This document shows positions 1 through 5,011 of a stretch of 9,483 nt of DNA, piece by piece. The DNA comes from an uncultured Sphingopyxis sp. GTDB taxonomy: Bacteria; Pseudomonadota; Alphaproteobacteria; Sphingomonadales; Sphingomonadaceae. The notes below the pieces were generated by a model. That model was not told where the DNA came from, searched no databases, and saw nothing but the letters and a program-made list of their open reading frames with translations. The translations under genes were made by a program, and so were the position numbers. Positions within the stretch are counted from its first letter, which is position 1; each line of letters starts with the position of its first letter. The stretch covers positions 1 through 9,483 of the forward strand of contig CALFXW010000222.1 of the NCBI GenBank assembly GCA_937957805.1, read 5' to 3'.

Positions 1-1
1 G

Positions 2-571
2 GTTGCCGTGCGGCCCGCAGCAACCCCTGCCCCCGCCGCAACGCGCCCGACGCCAACACCTGCGCCTGCGCCAGCACGTGCGCGCACAACCCCTGCACCC
101 ACACCCGCCCCCTCCGCCGCAAGCCCTGCGAACAATGCTGAGCGGCGCGCGCGCGTCGCGGCCATCGAAGTGCCGACCGACGGGGATGCCGGGGAAAATG
201 CCTATATCTACGGCTATCGGCTGTGGGACGCGCATTTTTACCCTGAGGCGCAGACCCAATTGCAGCGGGTGATCGAACAATATCCCAATCACCGCCGCGC
301 CAGCTTTGCCGGCAACCTCTTGGGCCGCGCCTATCTCGACAATGGGCAGCCCAGCCTTGCCGTCCAGGCATTATATAATAATTATCGCGACCGGCCGCGC
401 GGCGAACGTGCCGCCGACAGCGTCTATTATATGGGCATGGCGCTGATCCGCCTTAACCGGCGGGAGGATGCGTGCCGCACCTTTGACGAATTCACCCGCG
501 TCTATGGCAATGATGCGTCGCAAAATCTGCAAAATCAGGTCGCGGCGGGACGGCGGCAAGCTGGCTGCTGA
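2..571 (+). CDS. cpoB: Cell division coordinator CpoB / YbgF family TPR protein, 3' part
   Basis: The gene is cut by the left edge; 189 residues and the stop are visible. The first ~50 visible residues are a low-complexity linker rich in Pro, Ala, Thr and Arg. After it come three TPR-like helical repeats at about visible residues 66-97 (AYIYGYRLWDAHFYPEAQ and on), 101-134 (AGNLLGRAYLDNGQPSLAV) and 138-170 (ADSVYYMGMALIRLNRREDA). This is the usual C-terminal TPR domain of CpoB/YbgF, a periplasmic partner of TolA and the Tol-Pal system that links peptidoglycan synthesis to outer-membrane constriction. The signal peptide and coiled coil expected at the N-terminus lie outside the window. The following gene, tilS, starts inside its 3' end in another frame; a pal-cpoB-tilS order is common in alphaproteobacteria. 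The family is called from repeat pattern, linker and context, so another periplasmic TPR protein is a minor alternative. Confidence 0.85.
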   Translation, partial: VAVRPAATPAPAATRPTPTPAPAPARARTTPAPTPAPSAASPANNAERRARVAAIEVPTDGDAGENAYIYGYRLWDAHFYPEAQTQLQRVIEQYPNHRRASFAGNLLGRAYLDNGQPSLAVQALYNNYRDRPRGERAADSVYYMGMALIRLNRREDACRTFDEFTRVYGNDASQNLQNQVAAGRRQAGC

Positions 572-1517
572 ACCGCCACCGGGCGCGGACTTTTTGCGCG
601 ATGCGGTCGCGCAATTGGTCGGCCAATCGGCGGCAGATGGCGCGCAATTCGGCATTGCGGTGTCTGGCGGGGCGGATAGTCTGGCGCTCCTCCTCCTCGC
701 CCACGCGACATTTCCGGGACGGGTGGCGGCGGCAACCATCGACCATGGCCTGCGCAGCGACAGCGCGGCAGAGGCGCAATTTGTCGCCCAAATCTGTGCG
801 GCGCGCGCCATCCCCCATGATATTTTGCGCCCGGCAGAGCCAATTTCCGGATCGCTGCAGGCCGCCGCACGCCTTGCGCGGTACGCGCTGCTGGACGATT
901 GGCGGGCCGCGCGCAGCATCGACTGGCTGATGACCGCCCACCATGCCGATGACCAGTTGGAAACGCTGGTGATGCGGCTTGCGCGGGCGAGCGGGGTGGG
1001 CGGATTGGCCGGCGTGCGCGCGCGGCAGGGGCATGTGCTGCGCCCGCTCCTCCACCTGCGCCGCGCCGCGCTCCACCAATATGTGACAGCGGCGGGGCTG
1101 AACCCGGTCGATGACCCGTCGAACCGCGATGACCGGTTTGACCGGGCACGCATCCGTAAAGCTTTGGCTAATCAGGATTTTCTGGATCCGACGGCGGTGG
1201 CGACAAGTGCCAGCGCGCTCGCCCATGCCGATGATGCGCTGCGCTGGGCAACCGCGCGGCTCATCACCGAACGGATGCGCCGCGACGGGGACAATCGCCA
1301 TGTCGATGCAGCGGGGCTGCCGCATGAATTTGTCCGCCGTATCCTCATCGATATGCTCGGCCAAATGGGGGTCGATGCGCCGCGCGGAGAGGCAATCGAA
1401 CGCGCGATTGCCGCTATCCATGGTGGCGAACAGGCGATGATCGGCAATGTCATTTTGCGACAGGATGGTGACGGGCGCATCACCCTCTCCCCCGCACCCC
1501 CACGCAAAGGGAGTTAG
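510..1517 (+). CDS. tilS: tRNA(Ile)-lysidine synthase TilS, short form
   Basis: TilS uses ATP and lysine to convert the wobble cytidine of the CAU anticodon of tRNA-Ile2 to lysidine, so that it reads AUA and is charged with Ile. With the start at 510 the protein has 335 residues. The PP-loop SGGADS is at 52-57, the HHADDQLET motif at 144-152, RPLL at 178-181 and the DPSN..D.FDRARIR block at 202-216, all typical of the N-type pyrophosphatase fold of TilS. It is much shorter than the E. coli enzyme (about 430 residues) and lacks clear C-terminal tRNA-binding domains, resembling the short type. The start is uncertain: in-frame ATGs at 468, 504, 510 and 513 all lie inside cpoB and none has a well-spaced Shine-Dalgarno; a TTG at 594, nearer the PP-loop, is possible. 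The last codons (SPAPPRKGS) and stop are made from a C-rich inverted repeat. Confidence 0.92.
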   Translation: MMRRKICKIRSRRDGGKLAAEPPPGADFLRDAVAQLVGQSAADGAQFGIAVSGGADSLALLLLAHATFPGRVAAATIDHGLRSDSAAEAQFVAQICAARAIPHDILRPAEPISGSLQAAARLARYALLDDWRAARSIDWLMTAHHADDQLETLVMRLARASGVGGLAGVRARQGHVLRPLLHLRRAALHQYVTAAGLNPVDDPSNRDDRFDRARIRKALANQDFLDPTAVATSASALAHADDALRWATARLITERMRRDGDNRHVDAAGLPHEFVRRILIDMLGQMGVDAPRGEAIERAIAAIHGGEQAMIGNVILRQDGDGRITLSPAPPRKGS

Positions 1518-1558
1518 GGGGTGGGCGATAAATTCCACCCCGTAACGGGGAGGGGGGC
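1483..1558. repeat. C/G-rich inverted repeat at the tilS 3' end
   Basis: CACCCCC (1495-1501) pairs with GGGGGTG (1517-1523) around a 15-nt loop, and CCCCG (1538-1542) with CGGGG (1546-1550). The outer CCCTCTCCCCC (1483-1493) is roughly complementary to the G-rich run 1547-1557. The tilS stop codon sits at the loop/stem edge. There is no T-tract, so this is not a classic intrinsic terminator. It resembles the C/G hairpins at 2119-2139, 2600-2632 and 4817-4838, so I treat it as a degenerate member of one dispersed family. Confidence 0.5.
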
Positions 1559-1595
1559 GATGGCTGGCGCGCAGCGGTGGTGGAGGGGTCGATGG

Positions 1596-1615
1596 ATTCC
1601 GACCCTCGCCGGAAT
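1596..1615. repeat. Short hairpin ATTCCG/CGGAAT
   Basis: ATTCCG (1596-1601) and CGGAAT (1610-1615) form a 6-bp stem with an 8-nt loop. It lies just upstream of the VOC gene promoter. The flanking words (GGATTCCG, CGGAATGACGG) resemble small dispersed REP-like elements seen in many proteobacterial genomes; that resemblance is from general knowledge and was not searched. Confidence 0.4.
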
Positions 1616-1646
1616 GACGGATTGGAAAAGCGACGCGAATCCCCTG

Positions 1647-1674
1647 CTTGACGCAGCGATTTTGTTCGCATAAT
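1647..1674 (+). promoter_or_regulatory. Predicted sigma-70 type promoter of the VOC gene
   Basis: CTTGAC at 1647-1652 followed 16 nt later by CATAAT at 1669-1674 fits a housekeeping promoter. It would give a leader of about 20 nt before the start codon at 1701. This is the clearest promoter-like pair that I saw in the window and suggests that the small gene is transcribed on its own rather than from tilS. Confidence 0.5.
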
Positions 1675-1700
1675 GTTCCAGCATATTTGAGGAGGAATAT

Positions 1701-2075
1701 ATGATCGGCTATGTAACATTGGGCACCAATGACCTGCCGCGCGCCGCGAAATTTTACGACGCCATCGCCGCTGAACTTGGGGTCGGGCGCTTTATGGAAT
1801 TTGAAAATTTCATCGCTTGGGGCGGTACAGAGGGTGCGGGCATCGGCCTCACCAAACCCTTTGACGGCAATGCGGCGAGCGTTGGCAATGGCGTGATGGT
1901 CGCCTTGGAAGCCAAGGACCGCGAACAGGTGCAGCGCCTCTATGAAATTGCGCTTGCCAATGGCGGAAGCTGCGAAGGGGAACCGGGGGCGCGCGGCGAT
2001 AATTTCTACGCCGGCTATTTCCGCGACCCTGACGGTAACAAGCTCAACGCCTTTTTGATGACCGGCCCGCTGTAA
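1701..2075 (+). CDS. VOC superfamily (glyoxalase/dioxygenase-fold) small protein
   Basis: A complete 124-residue protein with a strong ribosome binding site (GGAGG at 1691-1695, 5-nt spacing). It shows the paired beta-alpha-beta-beta-beta layout of a single-chain VOC protein: MIGYVTLGTNDLPRAAKFYD at 1-20 and the closing YFRDPDGNKLNAF at 106-118. VOC proteins include glyoxalase I, extradiol dioxygenases, fosfomycin-resistance proteins and many of unknown role. The usual metal ligands look changed here: the first-strand His is Tyr4, the mid-protein His position in GNGVMVAL is Met66, and the Glu that normally follows DPDGN is Asn116. It may therefore lack the standard metal site and not be a glyoxalase I. 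It stands alone between two repeat-bearing spacers, with its own likely promoter, so context does not reveal a substrate. The fold is confident; the function is not known. Confidence 0.88.
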   Translation: MIGYVTLGTNDLPRAAKFYDAIAAELGVGRFMEFENFIAWGGTEGAGIGLTKPFDGNAASVGNGVMVALEAKDREQVQRLYEIALANGGSCEGEPGARGDNFYAGYFRDPDGNKLNAFLMTGPL

Positions 2076-2118
2076 GCAGGATCGACCCCAATCGATCGCA
2101 TATCACGCCAACCAAGGC

Positions 2119-2139
2119 CCCTCCCCCATTGGGGGAGGG
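2119..2139. repeat. C/G hairpin CCCTCCCCC-ATT-GGGGGAGGG
   Basis: A perfect 9-bp stem (2119-2127 with 2131-2139) and a 3-nt loop, 43 bases after the VOC stop codon. It lacks a T-tract, but could stop exonucleases or act as a weak terminator for the VOC transcript. Same family as the hairpins at 2600-2632 and 4817-4838. Confidence 0.7.
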
Positions 2140-2152
2140 TTGGGTGGGGGTG

Positions 2153-2227
2153 TCGTCATTGCGAGGAGCCGCAACTGTTCAAGCGCATCGCCTGTCCATG
2201 GATGCTGAAATAAATTCAGCATGACGA
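2153..2227. repeat. 75-bp MITE/REP-like element with terminal inverted repeats
   Basis: TCGTCAT (2153-2159) is mirrored by ATGACGA (2221-2227) as 7-bp terminal inverted repeats. Inside its right end is a perfect 8-bp hairpin ATGCTGAA/TTCAGCAT (2202-2209 and 2215-2222) with a 5-nt loop. The element has no coding capacity. Left-end words such as GTCATTGCGAGGAGCC occur as dispersed repeats in many bacterial genomes, which is general knowledge and not checked here. Confidence 0.6.
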
Positions 2228-2238
2228 AAATCGAGAGG

Positions 2239-2510
2239 CCGTTCCTATCTCGATTTCCTTGCGGGCGGGATTTCCGGGCCGTGAAATGTTCCATTACACT
2301 TGAAATCCCTCGAGCTTGTGGGCGGGATTTCCGGGCCGTGAAATGTTCCATTACACTTGAAATCCCTCAAGCTTGTGGGCGGGACTTCCGGGCCGTGAAA
2401 TGTTCCATTACACTTGAAATCCCTGAAGGCTCGATACGAACGGAGTGGGGTGCCATCCTTAACCCGTTCGTGTCGAGCGAGGTTGAGACCCGAGCGAAGT
2501 CGAGACACGG
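2239..2510. repeat. Composite arm element, copy A, carrying the 57-bp array
   Basis: The order is arm 1 CCGTTCCTATCTCGA (2239-2253), a 176-bp interior (2254-2429) that is almost entirely three 57-bp units, arm 2 CTCGATACGAACGG (2430-2443), a 20-nt loop, and arm 3 CCGTTCGTGTCGAG (2464-2477). Arms 2 and 3 pair over 14 bp with a single G-T wobble. The right end continues into a tandem, degenerate copy of the arm 3 tail (CGAGCGAAGTCGAGACACGG, 2491-2510). The same three arms recur in order at 4853-4973, where the interior is only 4 bp. Confidence 0.75.
2258..2428. repeat. Tandem array of three 57-bp units with nested palindromes
   Basis: Units are 2258-2314, 2315-2371 and 2372-2428, identical except for a few bases at the start and end of the unit (CTTGC or CTTGT; CGAG, CAAG or GAAG) and one T-to-C change in unit 3. 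Each unit has an outer inverted repeat GGGATTTC ... GAAATCCC (2267-2274 with 2302-2309 in unit 1) and an inner one GTGAAATG-TTC-CATTACAC (2281-2299) with one internal mismatch. The change in unit 3 (GGGACTTC) breaks one outer pair. The near-identity suggests recent duplication or ongoing homogenisation. Confidence 0.9.
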
Positions 2511-2560
2511 GCACCCAGCGCTATCGAGCATGATGGCGCATCGTGCGGTTCGGAAATCCC

Positions 2561-2584
2561 GGTCGAGAAATACGTCGAGACACG
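2561..2584. repeat. Degenerate copy of the GTCGAG...GTCGAGACACGG repeat
   Basis: GTCGAG at 2562-2567 and GTCGAGACACGG at about 2574-2585 match the arm 3 tail seen at 2491-2510 and 4951-4972, with a changed middle. Immediately before it, CGGAAATCCC (2551-2560) is the exact reverse complement of GGGATTTCCG in the 57-bp units, so this may be an eroded inverted remnant of the composite element. Confidence 0.5.
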
Positions 2585-2599
2585 GTTGCTAACGCACGT

Positions 2600-2632
2600 C
2601 CCCGCACCCAATCCTCCCCCAATGGGAGCGGG
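2600..2632. repeat. C/G hairpin upstream of pyrH
   Basis: CTCCC (2614-2618) pairs with GGGAG (2624-2628), and the flanks CCCGC (2601-2605) and GCGGG (2628-2632) are also complementary, so two alternative stems share one base. It is a weaker member of the C/G hairpin family, about 115 bases before the pyrH start. Confidence 0.5.
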
Positions 2633-2688
2633 CATTGGCGGCCTGCGCCCCGGTCACCGACAATGCTTGGAATCGTGTGGCGCTTGGG

Positions 2689-2716
2689 CTAGTCGCAATC
2701 GACATCATCTAGTCGC
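2689..2716 (+). promoter_or_regulatory. Direct repeat CTAGTCGC x2 in the pyrH leader
   Basis: CTAGTCGC occurs at 2689-2696 and again at 2709-2716, start-to-start 20 bp, close to two helical turns, 30 bases before the pyrH start codon. Such phasing would suit a dimeric DNA-binding protein, but two short copies can arise by chance and no regulator is known to me for this word. Confidence 0.25.
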
Positions 2717-2745
2717 TGTCCACGCCCCAATCCGCAGGATTTACC

Positions 2746-3468
2746 ATGCCCCGAACGCCCGCCGCCTATAAACGCATCCTCCTAAAACTGTCGGGGGAGG
2801 TGCTGATGGGCGAACAGGGTTTTGGCATCGACCCGGTGACCGTCGCATCGCTGGCGCAGGAGGTAAAGGCGGCCAAGGAAAGCGGGCTTGAAATCTGCCT
2901 CGTCATCGGGGGCGGCAATATATTTCGCGGCGTGGCAGGCGCTGCAAAGGGCATGGATCGCGCGCAGGCCGATTATATGGGCATGCTGGCGACAGTCATG
3001 AACGCGCTCGCCATGCAGAACGCGCTCGAACAGATAAATGTCGATACACGCGTCCAATCGGCGATCCGCATGGACACGGTGTGCGAACCGGTGATTCGCC
3101 GCCGCGCCGAACGCCATTTGGCCAAGGGCAGGGTGGTGATTTTTGCCGCTGGCGTCGGCAGCCCATATTTCACGACCGATTCGGGGGCGGCGCTGCGGGC
3201 AGCGGAAATGAATTGCGATGCGCTGTTCAAAGGGACGTCGGTGGATGGCGTTTATGACAGTGACCCAAAGAAAAATGCAGCCGCAAAACGTTATGATAGC
3301 GTAACTTACGACAAGGTCTTGTCGGAAAATCTAAAGGTTATGGACGCCAGTGCGGTCGCATTGTGCCGCGACAGCAGCATCCCGATCATCGTTTTCAACA
3401 TTCGCGAAGCGGGCAATTTGGCGCAGGTTTTGGCCGGACGTGGCACATCGACGTTGGTCACCGCTTGA
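2746..3468 (+). CDS. pyrH: UMP kinase PyrH
   Basis: PyrH phosphorylates UMP to UDP with ATP in the cytoplasm, feeding UTP and CTP synthesis, and belongs to the amino-acid kinase fold, unrelated to eukaryotic UMP/CMP kinases. The complete 240-residue product matches the usual length. Visible motifs are KLSGE (14-18), the glycine-rich GGGNIFRG (55-62), the hexamer-type core MGMLATVMNALAMQ (78-91), GVGSPYFTTDS (136-146) and the nucleotide-binding stretch ALFKGTSVDGVYDSDP (159-174). The ATG at 2746 has an AGGA 6 bases upstream; an internal start at 2806 would lose KLSGE. frr follows after 33 bases. In many alphaproteobacteria rpsB and tsf lie directly upstream; here a repeat-rich spacer takes their place, so pyrH probably has its own promoter in the leader. 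Confidence 0.97.
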   Translation: MPRTPAAYKRILLKLSGEVLMGEQGFGIDPVTVASLAQEVKAAKESGLEICLVIGGGNIFRGVAGAAKGMDRAQADYMGMLATVMNALAMQNALEQINVDTRVQSAIRMDTVCEPVIRRRAERHLAKGRVVIFAAGVGSPYFTTDSGAALRAAEMNCDALFKGTSVDGVYDSDPKKNAAAKRYDSVTYDKVLSENLKVMDASAVALCRDSSIPIIVFNIREAGNLAQVLAGRGTSTLVTA

Positions 3469-3501
3469 CGGTTTTTGACCTGATGGTTTTGGAGAATAAA
3501 G

Positions 3502-4059
3502 ATGGCAAAATATGACAAGGCCGACATTGAACGGCGGATGGCGGGCGCGGTAGAGGCGCTGAAGCACGACCTTGCCGGACTGCGCACGGGCCGCGCCAAT
3601 GCCGCGATGCTCGATCCGGTGACGGTGGAGGTTTATGGCAGCCACATGCCGATCAACCAATTGTCGTCGATTACCGCGCCCGAACCGCGCATGCTGTCGG
3701 TGCAGGTGTGGGATAAATCCAATGTCGGGCCGGTGGACAAGGCGATACGTTCGGCTGGCCTTGGCCTCAACCCGATTGTCGATGGCCAGACTTTGCGTCT
3801 GCCGATCCCCGACATGACGCAGGAACGGCGCAAGGAATTGTCCAAGCTTGCGGGCCAATATGCCGAAAAGGCGCGCGTTGCGGTGCGTAATGTCCGACGC
3901 GATGGCAATGATGCCCTGAAAGTCGATGAAAATAAAAAGGAAATAAGCGAGGATGATCGCAAACGCCATGAAGGCGATGTGCAAAAAATGACCGACAAGA
4001 CGATCGGCGATATTGATGCGGCTGCTGCTGCCAAGGAAAAGGAAATTTTGGGGCAATGA
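3502..4059 (+). CDS. frr: Ribosome recycling factor
   Basis: Frr acts with EF-G after termination to split the 70S ribosome and free it for a new round. The product is 185 residues, the standard family length. Signature stretches are LAGLRTGRANAAMLDPVTVEVYG (25-46 region), INQLSSITAPEPRMLSVQVWD (51-71 region), LNPIVDGQTLRLPIP (89-103) and the helical AEKARVAVRNVRRDGNDALK (121-140), covering the two-domain tRNA-like shape. GGAG at 3491-3494 lies 7 bases before the ATG. The gene follows pyrH closely and precedes uppS by 34 bases, so the three are probably cotranscribed. Confidence 0.97.
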   Translation: MAKYDKADIERRMAGAVEALKHDLAGLRTGRANAAMLDPVTVEVYGSHMPINQLSSITAPEPRMLSVQVWDKSNVGPVDKAIRSAGLGLNPIVDGQTLRLPIPDMTQERRKELSKLAGQYAEKARVAVRNVRRDGNDALKVDENKKEISEDDRKRHEGDVQKMTDKTIGDIDAAAAAKEKEILGQ

Positions 4060-4093
4060 CCTGCGCCCCGCCGATGGGGGAGGCACGGCACCG

Positions 4094-4783
4094 ATGAGCG
4101 CCGCCGTCCCCCGCCATATTGCGATTATCATGGACGGCAACGGCCGCTGGGCAAAAAAGCGTTTTTTGCCGCGCGTCGCCGGGCACAAGGCCGGGGTGGA
4201 TACGGTGCGCAGCATCGCGCGGGCGGCGCGCGACATGGGGCTGGAAGCGATGACGCTGTACGCCTTTTCCAGCGAAAATTGGAAACGGCCGGAGGAGGAG
4301 GTGGGGGCGCTGATGGGGTTGATGAAGCAATTCATCGCCTCTGACCTCGACGAATTTGTCGCCAACAATGTGCAACTGCATATTTTGGGCGATTTGACGC
4401 AGTTTGCGCCCGACATTCGCGCGATGGTGGCCGATGCGGTGGCGCGCACCGCGGCGAACACTGGCACCAAGCTTGCGGTGGCATTGGGCTATGGCGCGCA
4501 GGATGAAATTGTCCGCGCCGCGCGGGCGCTCGCCGAAAGGGGCGGGGCGGCGGCGATTACGCCCGAGGCGATGGAGCGCGAATTATACACCGCGCCGCTG
4601 CCGCCGCTCGACCTTATCATCCGCACATCGGGCGAACAGCGCCTGTCCAATTTCCTGTTGTGGCAGGCGGCCTATGCCGAATTTTGGTTTACCGATGTCT
4701 TGTGGCCCGATTTCACGGCGGAACATCTGATGGATGCCATCGCTGCCTTTGCCCGGCGCGAACGGCGCTATGGGGGACTTTGA
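4094..4783 (+). CDS. uppS: Undecaprenyl diphosphate synthase (cis-prenyltransferase)
   Basis: UppS condenses eight isopentenyl diphosphates with farnesyl diphosphate to give C55-PP, the carrier lipid for peptidoglycan and O-antigen. The 229-residue product shows the motifs in order: HIAIIMDGNGRWA at 8-20 with catalytic Asp14, GHKAG at 30-34, LYAFSSENWKRP at 55-66, GYGAQDEI at 132-139, and DLIIRTSGEQRLSNFLLWQ at 173-191 followed by E196 and WPDF. The usual Asn of the NYG motif is Gly132. I chose ATG 4094, which begins just before the first motif and has GGGGGAGG (4076-4083) upstream; the open frame continues to an ATG at 4013 inside frr, giving an unlikely extension. CCCC (4066-4069) can pair with part of that ribosome site. 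A repeat cluster separates the gene from cdsA. Confidence 0.95.
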   Translation: MSAAVPRHIAIIMDGNGRWAKKRFLPRVAGHKAGVDTVRSIARAARDMGLEAMTLYAFSSENWKRPEEEVGALMGLMKQFIASDLDEFVANNVQLHILGDLTQFAPDIRAMVADAVARTAANTGTKLAVALGYGAQDEIVRAARALAERGGAAAITPEAMERELYTAPLPPLDLIIRTSGEQRLSNFLLWQAAYAEFWFTDVLWPDFTAEHLMDAIAAFARRERRYGGL

Positions 4784-4816
4784 TGGCGGACGTGTCCAAA
4801 ATATGCCCACCCCTTA

Positions 4817-4838
4817 CCCCTCCCGCAGGCGGGAGGGG
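4817..4838. repeat. C/G hairpin CCCCTCCCGC/GCGGGAGGGG
   Basis: A perfect 10-bp inverted repeat (4817-4826 with 4829-4838) with only AG between the arms, 33 bases after the uppS stop. In mRNA it would be very stable and could protect the uppS end or reduce read-through. No T-tract follows, so intrinsic termination is not supported. Confidence 0.7.
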
Positions 4839-4852
4839 GCGCAATCTTCCGT

Positions 4853-4973
4853 CCGTTCCTATCTCGACACGCTCGATACGAACGGGCGATACGAACGGGG
4901 TGGGCGTGTTTCTCAAAATCTGTTCGTATCCAGCGAACTTAGACCGTTCGTGTCGAGCGAAGTCGAGACACGA
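4853..4973. repeat. Composite arm element, copy B (without tandem array)
   Basis: Arm 1 CCGTTCCTATCTCGA (4853-4867) is identical to copy A and is followed by just CACG (4868-4871), then arm 2 CTCGATACGAACGG (4872-4885) and arm 3 CCGTTCGTGTCGAG (4944-4957), both identical to copy A. Between arms 2 and 3 a second perfect inverted repeat GATACGAAC (4888-4896) / GTTCGTATC (4922-4930) is nested. Arm 1 also pairs imperfectly with arm 2, so alternative folds exist. The tail CGAAGTCGAGACACG (4958-4972) matches copy A at 2495-2509. Confidence 0.75.
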
Positions 4974-5011
4974 GACCAGGGTCCAACCTATCAAGGCGGG
5001 GGCTGCGGCCC

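Larger units (their letters stand above)
2076..2745. other. Gene-free repeat-rich region between the VOC gene and pyrH
   Basis: No credible gene is present. Open frames exist on both strands because the tandem unit length (57) is divisible by three, but they have no ribosome binding site and simply translate repeats. From left to right it holds a C/G hairpin, a 75-bp element with short terminal inverted repeats, a split arm element carrying three 57-bp tandem units, degenerate arm copies, another C/G hairpin, and a 130-base unique stretch that must contain the pyrH leader. I could not place a convincing pyrH promoter; TTGGAA at 2667-2672 with TAGTCG at 2690-2695 is only a weak candidate. Confidence 0.75.
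4784..5011. other. Repeat-bearing spacer within the uppS-cdsA operon
   Basis: A 228-base spacer without a credible gene interrupts an otherwise tight cluster. It contains a 10-bp C/G hairpin and copy B of the composite arm element, then about 38 bases of ordinary leader before the cdsA ATG. Short open frames here (for example from 4734) are extensions of repeats and lack ribosome sites. Confidence 0.7.

Noticed and set aside
492..1538. Long minus-strand open frame opposite tilS
   Set aside because: It is a high-GC shadow of tilS, which has clear PP-loop and other motifs on the + strand; the antisense product shows no recognisable domain.
2119..2150. Rho-independent terminator after the VOC gene
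   Set aside because: The stem is strong but is followed by G-rich sequence rather than a T-tract.
2258..2428. CRISPR array
   Set aside because: The units are directly adjacent and wholly repeated, with no unique spacers and no cas genes nearby.
2103..2514. Minus-strand open frames across the same array (GISSVMEHFTARKSRPQ, FKCNGTFHGPEIPP repeats)
   Set aside because: Same reason. They also run through the 75-bp element and the C/G hairpin, which points to non-coding repeat DNA.
2221..2592. Open frame of 123 codons with three 19-residue repeats (CGRDFRAVKCSITLEIP)
   Set aside because: The 57-bp unit is a multiple of three, so repeated peptides appear in several frames on both strands. No ribosome site or plausible protein features; it is a translated repeat.
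4013..4093. Longer uppS start at 4013 inside frr
   Set aside because: The extra 27 residues are unlike the family; ATG 4094 lies just ahead of the first motif and has an upstream G-rich ribosome site.
3331..4470. Minus-strand open frame of 379 codons opposite pyrH, frr and uppS
   Set aside because: It spans three well-supported genes on the other strand and has no family features.
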